Positions 28,289 to 38,970 are shown, counted from the stretch's first letter. The stretch: DNA of 64,000 nt from Polynucleobacter sp. TUM22923 (GCF_030295705.1 NZ_AP027274.1:1488001-1552000), one strand, 5' to 3'. Translations and numbers: made by a program. Notes: generated by a model from the letters alone, not told the origin.

Positions 28289-31146
28289 ATCTCAGGCGGA
28301 GCACCGAAGAGTTCTTGCCATAAATTTAATACTGACTGTCTAGCTTCAATGAGTTTTGGCTCTAGGCGTAAATTCACTCTCGTTTTTTCTGCTCCATCCA
28401 AACGCAAACGATGTTGATGGGCTCTCAATAGTCGATAAGCATTCGCGACATTTTGAGCAACGTCTATCGGGATTAAATCTGCTACGCCCGCAATACGTAA
28501 TAGCGCAATATTGCCTAAATTAGCAATAAGCTGAGGGAAGGTATATGCATGAGCCAAAATTAAATACTGAACCATAAATTCAATATCGACCATTCCGCCA
28601 GCATCATGCTTCAAATCGAAATCAGTACCAGGGTTGGGGTGGCCGGCGTGAACCTTACGACGCATCTCTTCAATCTCGAGTCGCAATGCCCCAATATCTC
28701 GCTTCTGACCGAGCACTTCAGAACGTACGGCATCAAAATCGAACCCAACGTCTTTACTACCCGCAGAAAACCGGGCTCGAGTTAAAGCTTGATGCTCCCA
28801 GACCCAAGCAGTATTGCCGCCCTCGCGAAGTTGGTATTTTTTAAATGCGTCAGTACTCGTCACCAAAAATCCAGCGGCACCATTCGGCCGTAAACGGGTA
28901 TCGATCTCAAATAAGCTACCAGCTGAGGTATAGGTAGTTAGCCAATTAATGACCCTTTTAGCTAGCAATGTATAAGCCTCTTGAAGAGTGAAGTCACCTT
29001 CCTCAGCCTGATACAGAAAGATCACATCTAGATCTGAGGCATAGCCCAACTCCTTACCTCCCAATTTGCCATAAGAAATGATGGCAAATGGCGGCAGTGG
29101 TTCTTTTGGCATACCAAACTTCTGCGCCACACTAGGCCAAACACGCTCAAAAGTGGTCTGCAGTATTAAATCCGCCAAGGTCGATAAATGATCGCTGACT
29201 TTTTCTACAGAAAGAGCCTGTTCAACTCCAATACCTACATCTGCCAATAAAGTGATAAAGGTTTCCGTGTGATGGGTCACACGCAAAATATCCATTGCTT
29301 GCTCAGATCCATCCCCACTTGACATCACATCATCAAGTCGCAGATTCAGAGTGCTACTGACTTCTCGCCAATATTGCTCCGGCTCTTCAATGAGCGCGAT
29401 CTCTGTTCTGGAATTTAGTAAGTAATCCAATAAGTGAGGGTGTTGTGTTAAATATTCAGCGCCCCATTGAGAAGTTCTAATGAGTACGAGAACATTGAGT
29501 AACGCTTTGGGATACTCAGACAAAATGGATAAATAAGCACTACGTCTCGCAATAGCTTCCAGTAAATCAAAAAAGCGAAGTAAGGCAATATCTTTTCCAG
29601 CAGCAAGGTTGTCTTCTTGAAGGCTCTGAGCGGCTTTACAAATAAGATTACTAAAAATGAGCTGGCTCTTTTCTGGCAATTGCCTTCTCTTGACGCTATC
29701 CATCCAAAGCAGCCAACGCTTTAAAGATTCAGGGAAAAGAACTCCATCTGGCTGCCATCCCAGCGTTATGAGCCCGGTATCTAAGCGCGCACTATCGTCT
29801 AATAAAAATGCCTTTTCAAATAACTGCGCAACAACTGCCTGATGAGCATTCAACTCCATTAAGAAAGCAGACTGATCTTGCTGTGTACCTGGAGCCGACA
29901 TACTCAAAGCTAAACGCGTACGTGCAGCCCCATCCTCTGGCAAGTAATGGGTTTGCTGATCCTCCCAAACTTGGATACGGTGCTCTAGGCGTCGCAAAAA
30001 TTGGTAAGCCGCCTTTAGTGCCTCAACCTCTTTGGCCGATAAGCCCCCTTGCAGTTTGACAAGATCAAGCACTTCTAGGGTAGGTCGAATACGAAAGCGG
30101 GGGTCTGTACCGCCTCGCATCAATTGAAACATTTGAGCTAAAAATTCGATTTCCCGAATGCCTCCCCGTCCTAACTTAATATCTTTCGAGCGCCCCTGAT
30201 GGGCTGAAGAGCGCTTCTCAGCTTCTCGTTGTATTTGCGCGTGAAGCTCCCTGATAGAAGCAATCACGCCGTAATCTAGGTGGCGGCGGTAAACAAAAGG
30301 ACGAATCAATTGATCAAGCTCTTTTTGACAAGCGGTAAATGCTGGCGATTCTGGTGATGGGGCAATTAATCTCCCCTTAATCCAGGCATAGCGCTCCCAC
30401 TCCCTACCTTGAACTAATAAATACTCTTCAAGCATATCCAGGCTACAGACCAAAGGCCCAGAATCTCCGTTCGGTCGTAGGCGCATGTCCACCCGAAATA
30501 CAAAACCATTCTCATCATGTTCGGCTAGAAACTTAATTAAGCGTTTACCCATGCGGGTAAACCATTCATGGTGGGATAAGCTCTTCGTTATTTGCTGCGT
30601 TATTTGCTGCGTTGCGCCCTTTGCCATGCCTGATGCTGCATCTCGGGTGTCACCCTCATGCTCATACAAGAAAATTAAATCAATATCTGAAGACAAATTG
30701 AGCTCCATACCACCCAATTTACCCATGCCAACAACCATAAGCGGCATCTCTGCGTCTCTATCAGTACTCCAAGGCAGTCCAAATCGCCCCTCAAGATCAC
30801 GGCGAATATAGGCAATCGATAAATTGACCGCCTCTTGTGCAAAATAACTTAATGCATGAGTCACCTCAGTTAAATCAGCTAATCCATTGAGATCTCGGAA
30901 GGCAACCCAGAGCATTAAGCGTTGCCTGGCTAACCGGAGATCTGCCATAAATCGCACTTCATCGTGCCCTGCTGCACCCACAGCTAATCGGCAAGGGCTT
31001 AGTAGCTCCTGAATGCCAAAAAGGTTAATCTCTTGACTACTTTTGATGTTTAACCAATCAATCCAGTCTGGACGTGCATTTAGCCAGCGCTGTGCGTAGG
31101 TTGAATGCTGCTTAAGAAATTCAATTTGGGTCGGAAAATCCATCAT
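28285..31146 (-). CDS. glnE: Glutamine synthetase adenylyltransferase/deadenylase
   Basis: Attaches and removes AMP on glutamine synthetase in response to nitrogen status. 953 residues, close to the E. coli length. Two nucleotidyltransferase halves are visible: the N-terminal deadenylase with GKLGGMELNLSSDIDLIFLY and the C-terminal adenylylase with GKLGGKELGYASDLDVIFLY (short blocks), each followed by DxRLRPNG-type motifs. Near residue 180-187 an exact 12-base tandem duplication encodes QQITQQIT. It diverges from yhdP; glnA and glnB are not in the window. Confidence 0.97.
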   Translation of the reverse strand: MMDFPTQIEFLKQHSTYAQRWLNARPDWIDWLNIKSSQEINLFGIQELLSPCRLAVGAAGHDEVRFMADLRLARQRLMLWVAFRDLNGLADLTEVTHALSYFAQEAVNLSIAYIRRDLEGRFGLPWSTDRDAEMPLMVVGMGKLGGMELNLSSDIDLIFLYEHEGDTRDAASGMAKGATQQITQQITKSLSHHEWFTRMGKRLIKFLAEHDENGFVFRVDMRLRPNGDSGPLVCSLDMLEEYLLVQGREWERYAWIKGRLIAPSPESPAFTACQKELDQLIRPFVYRRHLDYGVIASIRELHAQIQREAEKRSSAHQGRSKDIKLGRGGIREIEFLAQMFQLMRGGTDPRFRIRPTLEVLDLVKLQGGLSAKEVEALKAAYQFLRRLEHRIQVWEDQQTHYLPEDGAARTRLALSMSAPGTQQDQSAFLMELNAHQAVVAQLFEKAFLLDDSARLDTGLITLGWQPDGVLFPESLKRWLLWMDSVKRRQLPEKSQLIFSNLICKAAQSLQEDNLAAGKDIALLRFFDLLEAIARRSAYLSILSEYPKALLNVLVLIRTSQWGAEYLTQHPHLLDYLLNSRTEIALIEEPEQYWREVSSTLNLRLDDVMSSGDGSEQAMDILRVTHHTETFITLLADVGIGVEQALSVEKVSDHLSTLADLILQTTFERVWPSVAQKFGMPKEPLPPFAIISYGKLGGKELGYASDLDVIFLYQAEEGDFTLQEAYTLLAKRVINWLTTYTSAGSLFEIDTRLRPNGAAGFLVTSTDAFKKYQLREGGNTAWVWEHQALTRARFSAGSKDVGFDFDAVRSEVLGQKRDIGALRLEIEEMRRKVHAGHPNPGTDFDLKHDAGGMVDIEFMVQYLILAHAYTFPQLIANLGNIALLRIAGVADLIPIDVAQNVANAYRLLRAHQHRLRLDGAEKTRVNLRLEPKLIEARQSVLNLWQELFGAPPEI
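30586..30609. repeat. 12-base tandem duplication inside glnE
   Basis: CGTTATTTGCTG occurs twice in direct succession (30586-30597 and 30598-30609). It is in frame and encodes a doubled QQIT before the conserved WFTRMGKRLI segment of the deadenylase half, in a region that is variable in length in the family. Confidence 0.85.
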
Positions 31147-31188
31147 CTCTCTATCTTAATCTGAGTCCGAGCCCAAACCACAGAAGCG

Positions 31189-31217
31189 TTGTGCCTACCC
31201 AAGGGCTGACGGATAAT
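31189..31217 (+). promoter_or_regulatory. Promoter-like pair before yhdP (leaderless candidate)
   Basis: TTGTGC (31189-31194), a 17-base spacer and GATAAT (31212-31217, five of six to TATAAT) end seven bases before the yhdP ATG. No clear Shine-Dalgarno sequence lies between, so transcripts would start near the ATG. Confidence 0.45.
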
Positions 31218-31224
31218 AAGACAT

Positions 31225-34200
31225 ATGCCTGAAAAGATTATCCCGAGTCGCTTATTAAGCGTATTGCACAGCGCGCTTCAAAAGCGCCCCCCTGGCTCTG
31301 GAAGCTTCTGGCGCAAACGTGCGCTCATTCTCGGCGGCCTTGTTGTGACCTTATTGATACTTGGGCACCTTGGCGTTCGATTTGTGCTGTGGCCACAAAT
31401 TGAAAAATCCAAGTCCACCCTAGAAAGCATGATGAGCTCTCGCCTAGGCGCAAGCGTCACTATGGATGATGTTCAAGTGTCGTGGACTGGCATTCGTCCG
31501 AAATTTGTTATCCAAGGCCTCAAGTTCACTAAGTTCACTAAGTTCACTAAGCCAGATTCAACATCCACTTCAGCCGCTGCTGCGCCACTAATAATTGAAC
31601 GCATTCAAGGCGAATTAAGTTGGCTATCTTTTTATTACTTAACGCCTTACTTTCATCAAATTAGTGCTAACGGTGTGCAGCTATACATTCAACGAGATGC
31701 CAAAGGTTTCATTTCGGTTGCAGGCATTCCCGCTCATAGTAGCTCGGGCGATCTGTCAACTGAAAATTGGCTGCTAGCTCAAAATACTATTGAAATAAAT
31801 AATGCGCAGCTAGTTTGGGAGGATCAACAAAGCCAAAAACTGAAAACGACAATTGATATAGAACGGTTTCGCTTTAATAATGGTATTCGCAAACATCAAG
31901 CTGAGTTAACGGCACTGACACCCTGGAGCCAAAACCCAATTCAAGTTCAAGCAGACTTTGTCCATCGCCTTGGAAGCCAAGCGGGGAACTGGCACAACTG
32001 GACCGGCCAGTTTTCCTGGGATACCTCCGCTTTAAACCTCAGCCAGTTATTGAAGGATATCGCCCTTCCTCTAAACGACTTACAAGGGCGACTCACCTCC
32101 AAAGGCAGTATTGAACTGGATGCTGGCAAGGTAAATGAAAGTAAATTGTTCTTAGCTGTCGATCAATTGAAGCTTCAACTCAACAAGGATGAAGCTCCGA
32201 TTGAATTTGGGAGAATCGAAACGAACTTAGTACAGGAGATTGATCGCGGTTTAAATTCAATTACCACTAAAACTTTGTCATGGCGCGCTACAAACGATCT
32301 CACAACAAAACCGCTGGAAACACTAAGTCCTATTACTTTTCGCTGGCGCACTCCTGAAGCCGGCGGAGAAATTAAAACATTTGGATTCTCATCCCCTAAA
32401 ATTCAATTAGAGGATATTTCCTTATTTGCCCTAAACCTCCCTTTGTCGAAAAAGATACGTCAATGGGTTAAGGTTGCAGCAGCTAATGGCGAACTTAAAA
32501 ATCTAGAAATGAATTGGTCAGAAAATAAATCTGCTCTAGCCAATCTTCCAGTACCAGGTAATTGGTTTTCTAACGTCAAGCTCGATTTTAGTATCAGTGC
32601 AAAGCTCAATAACATCAGCTTTACAAGGGTTAACCCATCGCTACCCTCAATCACCAATTTGACCGGAAACCTGACTAGCAATCAAAAGCAGGGTAACCTC
32701 ACAATCAATTCCAGCAAGCTCGAATTGAACCTAGATAATTTTTTATCTGCGTCATTATTTAAATTTAATAGTGCAAAAGGTGAACTCAGTTGGACTGAGC
32801 AAAAAGGAGCTTGGCTGATCAATGCCAAGAAATTGCAATTAAGTAACCCTGAGATAACAGCCAGCCTCGACTTAAACTATCTTGCAGCAGGCCCAAAGCA
32901 GCCTGATCAAATAACACTTGATATGCAATTTTTCCAGGCTAAATTGGCGACTGTACACCGCTACCTTCCGATCGGCATTGACAAAGAAGTCAGAGAGTAT
33001 CTCGGTAAGGCCTTTGATTCTGGCGATGTTCAGAATGGCTCTCTCCATATTAAAGGCAACGTAGATCAGATTCCGTTTCCTAATGGGCAAAACGGAGAGT
33101 TCACTCTTCATTTGCCGATTGTTCAAGCGAGTTATAAGCCGGCGCCATTGATGCCCATAAAGCAGGGTATCTGGTCGGCCTTCAATAATATCAACGGCAA
33201 AATCGACATGAAGCAATCTGTTTTATCTGTTGATATTGACCGTGCCAATTATAAAAATACCGCTGTTAGTAATGTCCTTGCTCAGATCCCGGATGTCACT
33301 GCAAAAAACCTCACCCTACTGATTAAAGGCCAAGTGATTGGTGATGGCTCGCAAATAATGGAGTACGTGGTTGTGTCACCTATCGGCGTTCAGCAGCCTA
33401 GCTTAGTGAAAGGTCTTTCTGTATCCGGCCCAATCAATCTTGATCTTGGACTAAAGCTTCCCCTTTCCGGTAACGAAAATGCCAGTATCGATGCCAAACT
33501 CACCTTGTCTGGCAATAAAGTGCAGTGGGGCTCGATTCCGCCCCTGGAAAATCTCAAGGGGAAGGTTCGCATTACCGAAAAGAATCCTGAGTTCGAAAAT
33601 GTGACAGCTAACTTTCTTGGTGGGAATATAAACATCTCAAGCGTATCAAGCGTCTCGGGCGCCCCCAGCACTACCGACAGTTCCAGCTTTAATATTAGCG
33701 GCACTACTGATGCTCGCTTTATCAAAAATTATGTCGCTACTATTTCAGGGTCGCCGCCGTATTTGAAACTATTAAATGCGATGAGTGGGACCGCCAAATA
33801 TGAAGGCTCATTGGACTTTAATAAGCTCGGGAGCCAAACCAATCTGGTATTTGATTTACGCAACTGGGCAAGTTTAGCACCCAGTCCAGCAAACAAATTA
33901 GCTGGCAGTCCTATGTTAGGACAATTTAAATTACGTACATTCCCAGCCACTAAATCAAACTTAGTGCGCGCAGATTGGTCTGCCAAGCTTGGAGAGGATT
34001 ACTTTTTACAGGGCAATTTAGATAGTAGCGGCGCCTATAAAAACGCAATCGGTATCGGTGCACCCCTCAACCTTCCCCAACAAGGCTTAGCCGTTAATAT
34101 TGTTAGTAAAGAACTAAATCTCGACACATGGATGGACTTTATTGGATCGAGTCAGCCTAAAAATTCCATGCCAGAAGTAAAGAGTCCAGAAAAATATAGC

Positions 34201-35472
34201 GACAGTACCCAAGTTACTGCACAAATCAAAAGATTGATTGCACTTGATCGAGCGTGGGATGATTTCAGCTTAAATGCTGTTGAAAAAAATGATGCTTGGC
34301 AGCTCCGCCTCAGCGCTCCTTTGTTGGCCGGTCAAATGCAATGGACTCCGAGCAGCATCGATCAATCTAGCGGTCTGATCACTGGGCGCTTATCTAAATT
34401 AAAAGTGCCTGAGCAAATACGCGTTGTCGAAACCGCCTCTTTAGATTCAACTCAATCAGTGAAGAAGACGGGGAGCCAATCAAGTCAAACAAAACAGGCC
34501 TTAAGCCCCAGTAACATCCCAAGTCTTGATATTACGATCGATGATTTGACTTTAAAAGAAGCGCAATTAGGTCAAGTAAAGCTCAGAACTAAGACTACCC
34601 AAGACACTGTAAAGATTGAGTCTTTACAGATAAATAATCCACAAGCCAATTCAACAATAACAGGTCAGTGGATTGGCAAAAATTCGAATACTGCTGAAAT
34701 GAGTTCGCTTACCGCCAACATGGATATCAAAGATTTTGGCCACATGATTTCGAGATGGAGCAACCCTAAACCTGTAGAGGGGGGGTCAGGAAAATTAAAA
34801 GCAAATGTTAGCTGGTCTGGGTCGATATTCTCACCCGATGAGGCCTCGCTTGCGGGCAAGGTGAGTGTTGATCTTACCCAGGGGCGCCTGCTTGAAGTCA
34901 ATACAGATAGCGCCAAGTTACTTGATGTACTTAGCTTGCAAAGCTTATTTAGATTTGCTACATTAGATTTGCAGGGCAGTTTAGGCAATCTAGCTACCAA
35001 GGGCACCCCTTTTAAATCCATTACTAGTCATTTTGAAATTGGCCAAGGCATTGCGCAAGCGGAACAATTTACGATGATCTTAGATCAAGCTCGTGTTGCG
35101 ATGACAGGTCAAATTAACATTCCACAAAAAACGCAAGATTTACGTATTACGATATTTCCAACAATTGATGCAACCGCTGGCTCGCTAGCGGCATTTGCCC
35201 TCAACCCCATTATTGGCTTGGGCGCTGTTTTAGGTCAGTACTTAATTACCAGCCAAATTAATCGTACGATGCAGACAGACTACCTAGTACAGGGCTCTTG
35301 GCGTGATCCTGAAGTGGTACCACTAGACCAAAAAGGTCGACCACTAGACGCAAAGACCTTGAATACAATTCGTACGAAGAATTTATTAAAAGAGCAGGAT
35401 AAGCCTGACCTACCATCTGCGCCACAACAGAATCCTACTGGCACTCCCACCTCTAATTCGCTTCCAGGCTAA
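31225..35472 (+). CDS. yhdP: YhdP-type AsmA-like envelope protein
   Basis: 1415 residues, with one N-terminal membrane anchor (about 32-52, hydrophobic LILGGLVVTLLILGHLGVRF) and a very long periplasmic part rich in beta-strand character. This fits the YhdP/AsmA-like bridge proteins thought to carry phospholipids between the membranes. The C-terminal AsmA-type segment (about 1240-1340) includes ALNPIIGLGAVLGQYLI and a SWRDPEVVPL end. In the N-terminal part a 9-base unit repeated three times encodes KFTKFTKFT. The order yhdP-amidase-tldD echoes the yhdP-tldD neighbourhood of E. coli. Confidence 0.9.
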   Translation: MPEKIIPSRLLSVLHSALQKRPPGSGSFWRKRALILGGLVVTLLILGHLGVRFVLWPQIEKSKSTLESMMSSRLGASVTMDDVQVSWTGIRPKFVIQGLKFTKFTKFTKPDSTSTSAAAAPLIIERIQGELSWLSFYYLTPYFHQISANGVQLYIQRDAKGFISVAGIPAHSSSGDLSTENWLLAQNTIEINNAQLVWEDQQSQKLKTTIDIERFRFNNGIRKHQAELTALTPWSQNPIQVQADFVHRLGSQAGNWHNWTGQFSWDTSALNLSQLLKDIALPLNDLQGRLTSKGSIELDAGKVNESKLFLAVDQLKLQLNKDEAPIEFGRIETNLVQEIDRGLNSITTKTLSWRATNDLTTKPLETLSPITFRWRTPEAGGEIKTFGFSSPKIQLEDISLFALNLPLSKKIRQWVKVAAANGELKNLEMNWSENKSALANLPVPGNWFSNVKLDFSISAKLNNISFTRVNPSLPSITNLTGNLTSNQKQGNLTINSSKLELNLDNFLSASLFKFNSAKGELSWTEQKGAWLINAKKLQLSNPEITASLDLNYLAAGPKQPDQITLDMQFFQAKLATVHRYLPIGIDKEVREYLGKAFDSGDVQNGSLHIKGNVDQIPFPNGQNGEFTLHLPIVQASYKPAPLMPIKQGIWSAFNNINGKIDMKQSVLSVDIDRANYKNTAVSNVLAQIPDVTAKNLTLLIKGQVIGDGSQIMEYVVVSPIGVQQPSLVKGLSVSGPINLDLGLKLPLSGNENASIDAKLTLSGNKVQWGSIPPLENLKGKVRITEKNPEFENVTANFLGGNINISSVSSVSGAPSTTDSSSFNISGTTDARFIKNYVATISGSPPYLKLLNAMSGTAKYEGSLDFNKLGSQTNLVFDLRNWASLAPSPANKLAGSPMLGQFKLRTFPATKSNLVRADWSAKLGEDYFLQGNLDSSGAYKNAIGIGAPLNLPQQGLAVNIVSKELNLDTWMDFIGSSQPKNSMPEVKSPEKYSDSTQVTAQIKRLIALDRAWDDFSLNAVEKNDAWQLRLSAPLLAGQMQWTPSSIDQSSGLITGRLSKLKVPEQIRVVETASLDSTQSVKKTGSQSSQTKQALSPSNIPSLDITIDDLTLKEAQLGQVKLRTKTTQDTVKIESLQINNPQANSTITGQWIGKNSNTAEMSSLTANMDIKDFGHMISRWSNPKPVEGGSGKLKANVSWSGSIFSPDEASLAGKVSVDLTQGRLLEVNTDSAKLLDVLSLQSLFRFATLDLQGSLGNLATKGTPFKSITSHFEIGQGIAQAEQFTMILDQARVAMTGQINIPQKTQDLRITIFPTIDATAGSLAAFALNPIIGLGAVLGQYLITSQINRTMQTDYLVQGSWRDPEVVPLDQKGRPLDAKTLNTIRTKNLLKEQDKPDLPSAPQQNPTGTPTSNSLPG
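31522..31548. repeat. Triple 9-base tandem repeat inside yhdP
   Basis: AAGTTCACT three times without a mismatch (31522-31530, 31531-31539, 31540-31548), encoding KFT three times just after FVIQGL. A change in copy number would keep the reading frame. Confidence 0.9.
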
Positions 35473-35474
35473 GC

Positions 35475-36311
35475 ATGGAAAATGATTCAATGAACACCTC
35501 CGAACTCAAAGTGGCATCGGTACAAATGGTGTCGACCCCTGATATCGCTGAGAATCTCAAGACTGCAGAAGGCCTCGTACAAGCCGCGGCAAGAAGCGGT
35601 GCCCAAGTCGCAGTCTTACCAGAATATTTTTGCTTAATGGGGCTGAAAGATACCGATAAGGTCAATGCACGCGAGGCACTCGGAAGTGGCCCGATTCAAG
35701 AACGGCTTGCCGCAATCGCCCTAGAAAATCATCTGTATTTAGTTGCAGGTACTCTTCCGCTCGTTGCTAGCAGCCCTAATAAAGTCTTGAACACCACACT
35801 GGTATTTGACCCCCATGGAAAGCAAATTGCGCGCTATGACAAGATCCATTTGTTTGGCTTCCAGACTGCGCAAGAAAGCTATGAGGAATCTGCCACCATT
35901 GAAGCAGGCGATACTCCAGGCCATCTCACTATCAATATCAATCAAGTTAATTGGCGCCTTGGATTAAGTATTTGCTATGACCTACGCTTTCCAGAGCTTT
36001 ACCGGCAGATGGGCCAAGTAGATTGCCATATTATTCCTGCGGCCTTTACTTACACTACTGGCAAAGAGCATTGGGAGATTTTGCTGCGTGCGCGCGCCAT
36101 CGAAAATCAATGCTACGTACTATCTTCAGCACAAGGTGGGGTTCACCTTAATCAAAGGCGAACTTGGGGGCACAGCATGCTAGTGGACCCCTGGGGTACA
36201 GTACTAAGTGATTTATCTGAGGGGAGCGGATTGATTACGGGCATTCTCAGCAAAGATAAATTAAAAGAAGTACGCTCTAAATTACCCGCACTTCAACATC
36301 GCAAGCTTTAA
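35475..36311 (+). CDS. Nitrilase-superfamily carbon-nitrogen hydrolase (Nit1-like)
   Basis: 278 residues with the superfamily Glu-Lys-Cys triad: Glu in VLPEYF (50), Lys in YDKIHLFG (about 123) and Cys in LSICYDLRFPE (about 167). The sequence resembles the Nit1/deaminated-glutathione amidase group more than true nitrilases, so metabolite repair is likely. The exact substrate is inferred, not shown. The start at 35475 is two bases after the yhdP stop; an in-frame ATG at 35490 is an alternative. tldD follows 24 bases later. Confidence 0.9.
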   Translation: MENDSMNTSELKVASVQMVSTPDIAENLKTAEGLVQAAARSGAQVAVLPEYFCLMGLKDTDKVNAREALGSGPIQERLAAIALENHLYLVAGTLPLVASSPNKVLNTTLVFDPHGKQIARYDKIHLFGFQTAQESYEESATIEAGDTPGHLTININQVNWRLGLSICYDLRFPELYRQMGQVDCHIIPAAFTYTTGKEHWEILLRARAIENQCYVLSSAQGGVHLNQRRTWGHSMLVDPWGTVLSDLSEGSGLITGILSKDKLKEVRSKLPALQHRKL

Positions 36312-36335
36312 CAAAGAAAGTTCAGTCAAATACAA

Positions 36336-37826
36336 ATGAGAGCACCGGAAGCACTATTTCCAAGCGATTGGACCAAACCCACAAAACAAGCTGATCTTAT
36401 TAAGCTGGCTAAGTCTATTTTGCTCGAGCCAACCGGACTATCCGAGCAAGACTTACACAGCACCTTTGGGAATATGTTTACCCATCAATTGGACGATGCT
36501 GATTTGTATTTTCAGCACACTCGCAGTGAAAGTTGGAGTCTGGAAGAGGGAATTGTGAAATCTGGAAGTTTCAATATTGATCAAGGTGTTGGTGTTCGCG
36601 CTATTTACGGCGATAAAACAGCCTTTGCTTATTCCGATGAAATTAATTTAGATGCCTTAAACAAAGCAGCAAAATCCACTAGAGTTATAGGCCCACAGGG
36701 AGGTAAACAAGCCGTTGCTACAAAGCTATTTACCCCTGTTTCCAATCAACTTTACTCAGATTTAAATCCACTGGATTCTTTGGCGCCCCAAGAAAAAATT
36801 GCCTTGTTAGAAGGCATTGAGCGTCGTGCTAAAGCCCGCGACCCTCGCATCATTCAAGTAATGGCGAGCCTTGCCGGTGAATTTGATGTTGTCATGGTGG
36901 TAAGAGCGGACGGGCTTTTAGCGGCCGATGTACGACCGCTAGTGCGCGTATCAGTGCATGTAATTGCAGAACAAAATGGTCGACGTGAATCTGGATCATC
37001 TGGAGGTGGTGCCCGTCATGACTACCATTACTTCAATGCCGATTTGATTAACCAGTATGTTGATGAGGCGGTAGATGGTGCCCTGATTAATTTAGATTCT
37101 CGTCCTGCACCCGCCGGGCCAATGACCGTAGTGATGGGACCAGGCTGGCCTGGTGTTTTGTTACACGAGGCAGTTGGTCATGGCTTAGAGGGCGACTTTA
37201 ATCGTAAAGGCTCCTCTGCATTTGCAGGATGCATTGGTCAACGTGTAGCTGCTAAAGGCGTCACCGTGGTGGACGATGGAACACTCTCAGGTCGTCGTGG
37301 TTCACTTAATATTGATGATGAAGGCACGCCTACCCAGTGCACTACTTTGATTGAGGATGGCATTTTAAAAGGCTATATTCAAGATAGTTTAAATGCCCGT
37401 CTCATGAATATGCCCCTCACAGGCAATGGCCGCCGCGAGAGCTTTGCCTCGCTACCTATGCCACGAATGACTAATACCTATATGTTGGCGGGTAAAGATG
37501 ATCCCCAGGAAATTGTTGCCAGCATCAAGCGCGGTCTTTATGCGGTCAACTTTGGCGGTGGCCAGGTCGACATTACGAGCGGTAAATTTGTCTTCTCAGC
37601 CTCAGAAGCTTACTGGGTTGAAAACGGTAAAATTCAATATCCAGTCAAAGGCGCCACAATCATCGGTAGCGGTCCAGAATCCCTCAAACAGGTCTCTATG
37701 ATCGGTAATGACCTCAAATTAGACGGTGGAATTGGGGTTTGTGGCAAGGAAGGTCAAAGTGTTCCAGTAGGCGTTGGCCAGCCTACTTTACGAATTGATA
37801 GCCTAACTGTCGGTGGTACTGCCTGA
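36336..37826 (+). CDS. tldD: Metalloprotease TldD
   Basis: 496 residues, subunit of the TldD/TldE protease that trims peptides and degrades antitoxins in other bacteria. The metal motif HEAVGH (about 276-281) is followed by [29 protein letters not shown] and a C-terminal [17 protein letters not shown] segment, here [13 protein letters not shown]. Its usual partner tldE/pmbA is not in the window. It sits in a run after yhdP and the amidase gene. Confidence 0.97.
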   Translation: MRAPEALFPSDWTKPTKQADLIKLAKSILLEPTGLSEQDLHSTFGNMFTHQLDDADLYFQHTRSESWSLEEGIVKSGSFNIDQGVGVRAIYGDKTAFAYSDEINLDALNKAAKSTRVIGPQGGKQAVATKLFTPVSNQLYSDLNPLDSLAPQEKIALLEGIERRAKARDPRIIQVMASLAGEFDVVMVVRADGLLAADVRPLVRVSVHVIAEQNGRRESGSSGGGARHDYHYFNADLINQYVDEAVDGALINLDSRPAPAGPMTVVMGPGWPGVLLHEAVGHGLEGDFNRKGSSAFAGCIGQRVAAKGVTVVDDGTLSGRRGSLNIDDEGTPTQCTTLIEDGILKGYIQDSLNARLMNMPLTGNGRRESFASLPMPRMTNTYMLAGKDDPQEIVASIKRGLYAVNFGGGQVDITSGKFVFSASEAYWVENGKIQYPVKGATIIGSGPESLKQVSMIGNDLKLDGGIGVCGKEGQSVPVGVGQPTLRIDSLTVGGTA

Positions 37827-37833
37827 TACGGCT

Positions 37834-37839
37834 TAAAAT
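37834..37839 (+). promoter_or_regulatory. -10-like element immediately before aroG (leaderless candidate)
   Basis: TAAAAT (five of six to TATAAT) ends six bases before the aroG ATG, in a 19-base gap after tldD. There is no Shine-Dalgarno sequence. The -35 region is inside tldD and is poor. Confidence 0.35.
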
Positions 37840-37845
37840 AGCTCA

Positions 37846-38970
37846 ATGAGCCAACAAAATACGAATCCCGCTAATTGGTACTCGGTCGTTGATAAAACGT
37901 CAGATACAGATGATCAACGCATTGAGAACATTACTGTTCTACCTCCCCCTGAGCATTTAATTCGTTTCTTTCCGATTGCAGGAACGCCAACAGAGGCGTT
38001 AATCAGCAAAACCCGGAAAAAAATTCGGGACATTATTCATGGCAAAGATGATCGCTTATTAGTCATCATCGGACCCTGTTCGATTCACGATCCACACGCC
38101 GCTCTAGATTATTGCCAACGCCTACTTGCAGAGCGAGAGCGTTTTTCAGGTGAACTAGAAATTGTGATGCGCGTCTACTTTGAAAAGCCCCGCACAACAG
38201 TGGGCTGGAAGGGCTTGATCAATGACCCATACCTAGACGAAAGCTATCGCATTGAAGAGGGTCTGCGTATGGCTCGTCAAGTATTGATGGAAATTAATCG
38301 ATTAGGTATGCCCGCTGGTAGTGAATTTTTAGATGTCATTTCTCCGCAATATATTGCCGACCTAATTTCTTGGGGTGCCATTGGTGCCCGCACCACTGAG
38401 AGTCAAGTTCATCGCGAGCTCGCTTCAGGCTTATCTGCACCGATTGGCTTTAAAAATGGTACCGATGGCAATATCAAAATAGCAACGGATGCGATTCAAG
38501 CAGCAAGCCGTCCACACCACTTTTTGTCGGTTCATAAAAATGGTCAAGTATCCATCGTAGAAACCAAGGGTAATAAAGACTGTCACGTGATTTTGCGTGG
38601 TGGCAAAGAGCCTAATTACGAAGCGCAATATGTGCAAGCTGCTTGTGCCGAGTTATCTTCAGCAAAGCTGCCGGCTAGCTTGATGGTAGACATGTCCCAT
38701 GCCAACTCTAGCAAAAAACATGAGCGTCAAATGGTTGTTGCTGAAAATATCGCAGAACAAATTGAATCTGGTTCACATCAGATTTTTGGTGTAATGATTG
38801 AGAGTCACTTAAAAGATGGTGCTCAGAAATTCTCACCAGGAAAAGATGATCCCAGCAAGCTTGCGTATGGTCAAAGCATCACTGATGCCTGCATCAACTG
38901 GGAAGATTCAGTTAATGTATTACAGCGACTTGCCTTGTCAGTGAAGAATCGTAGAAGTCTAAAAAAATAA
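37846..38970 (+). CDS. aroG: 3-deoxy-7-phosphoheptulonate synthase (DAHP synthase)
   Basis: First step of the shikimate pathway: phosphoenolpyruvate plus erythrose 4-phosphate. 374 residues, type I alpha, AroG/AroF/AroH group. Motifs: VIIGPCSIHDPHAALDY, RVYFEKPRTTVGWKGLINDP, GARTTESQVHRELASGLS, the HVILRGG strand and DMSHANSSKKHERQ (short blocks). Which aromatic amino acid inhibits it cannot be decided by eye. It ends at a strong bidirectional terminator. Confidence 0.96.
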   Translation: MSQQNTNPANWYSVVDKTSDTDDQRIENITVLPPPEHLIRFFPIAGTPTEALISKTRKKIRDIIHGKDDRLLVIIGPCSIHDPHAALDYCQRLLAERERFSGELEIVMRVYFEKPRTTVGWKGLINDPYLDESYRIEEGLRMARQVLMEINRLGMPAGSEFLDVISPQYIADLISWGAIGARTTESQVHRELASGLSAPIGFKNGTDGNIKIATDAIQAASRPHHFLSVHKNGQVSIVETKGNKDCHVILRGGKEPNYEAQYVQAACAELSSAKLPASLMVDMSHANSSKKHERQMVVAENIAEQIESGSHQIFGVMIESHLKDGAQKFSPGKDDPSKLAYGQSITDACINWEDSVNVLQRLALSVKNRRSLKK

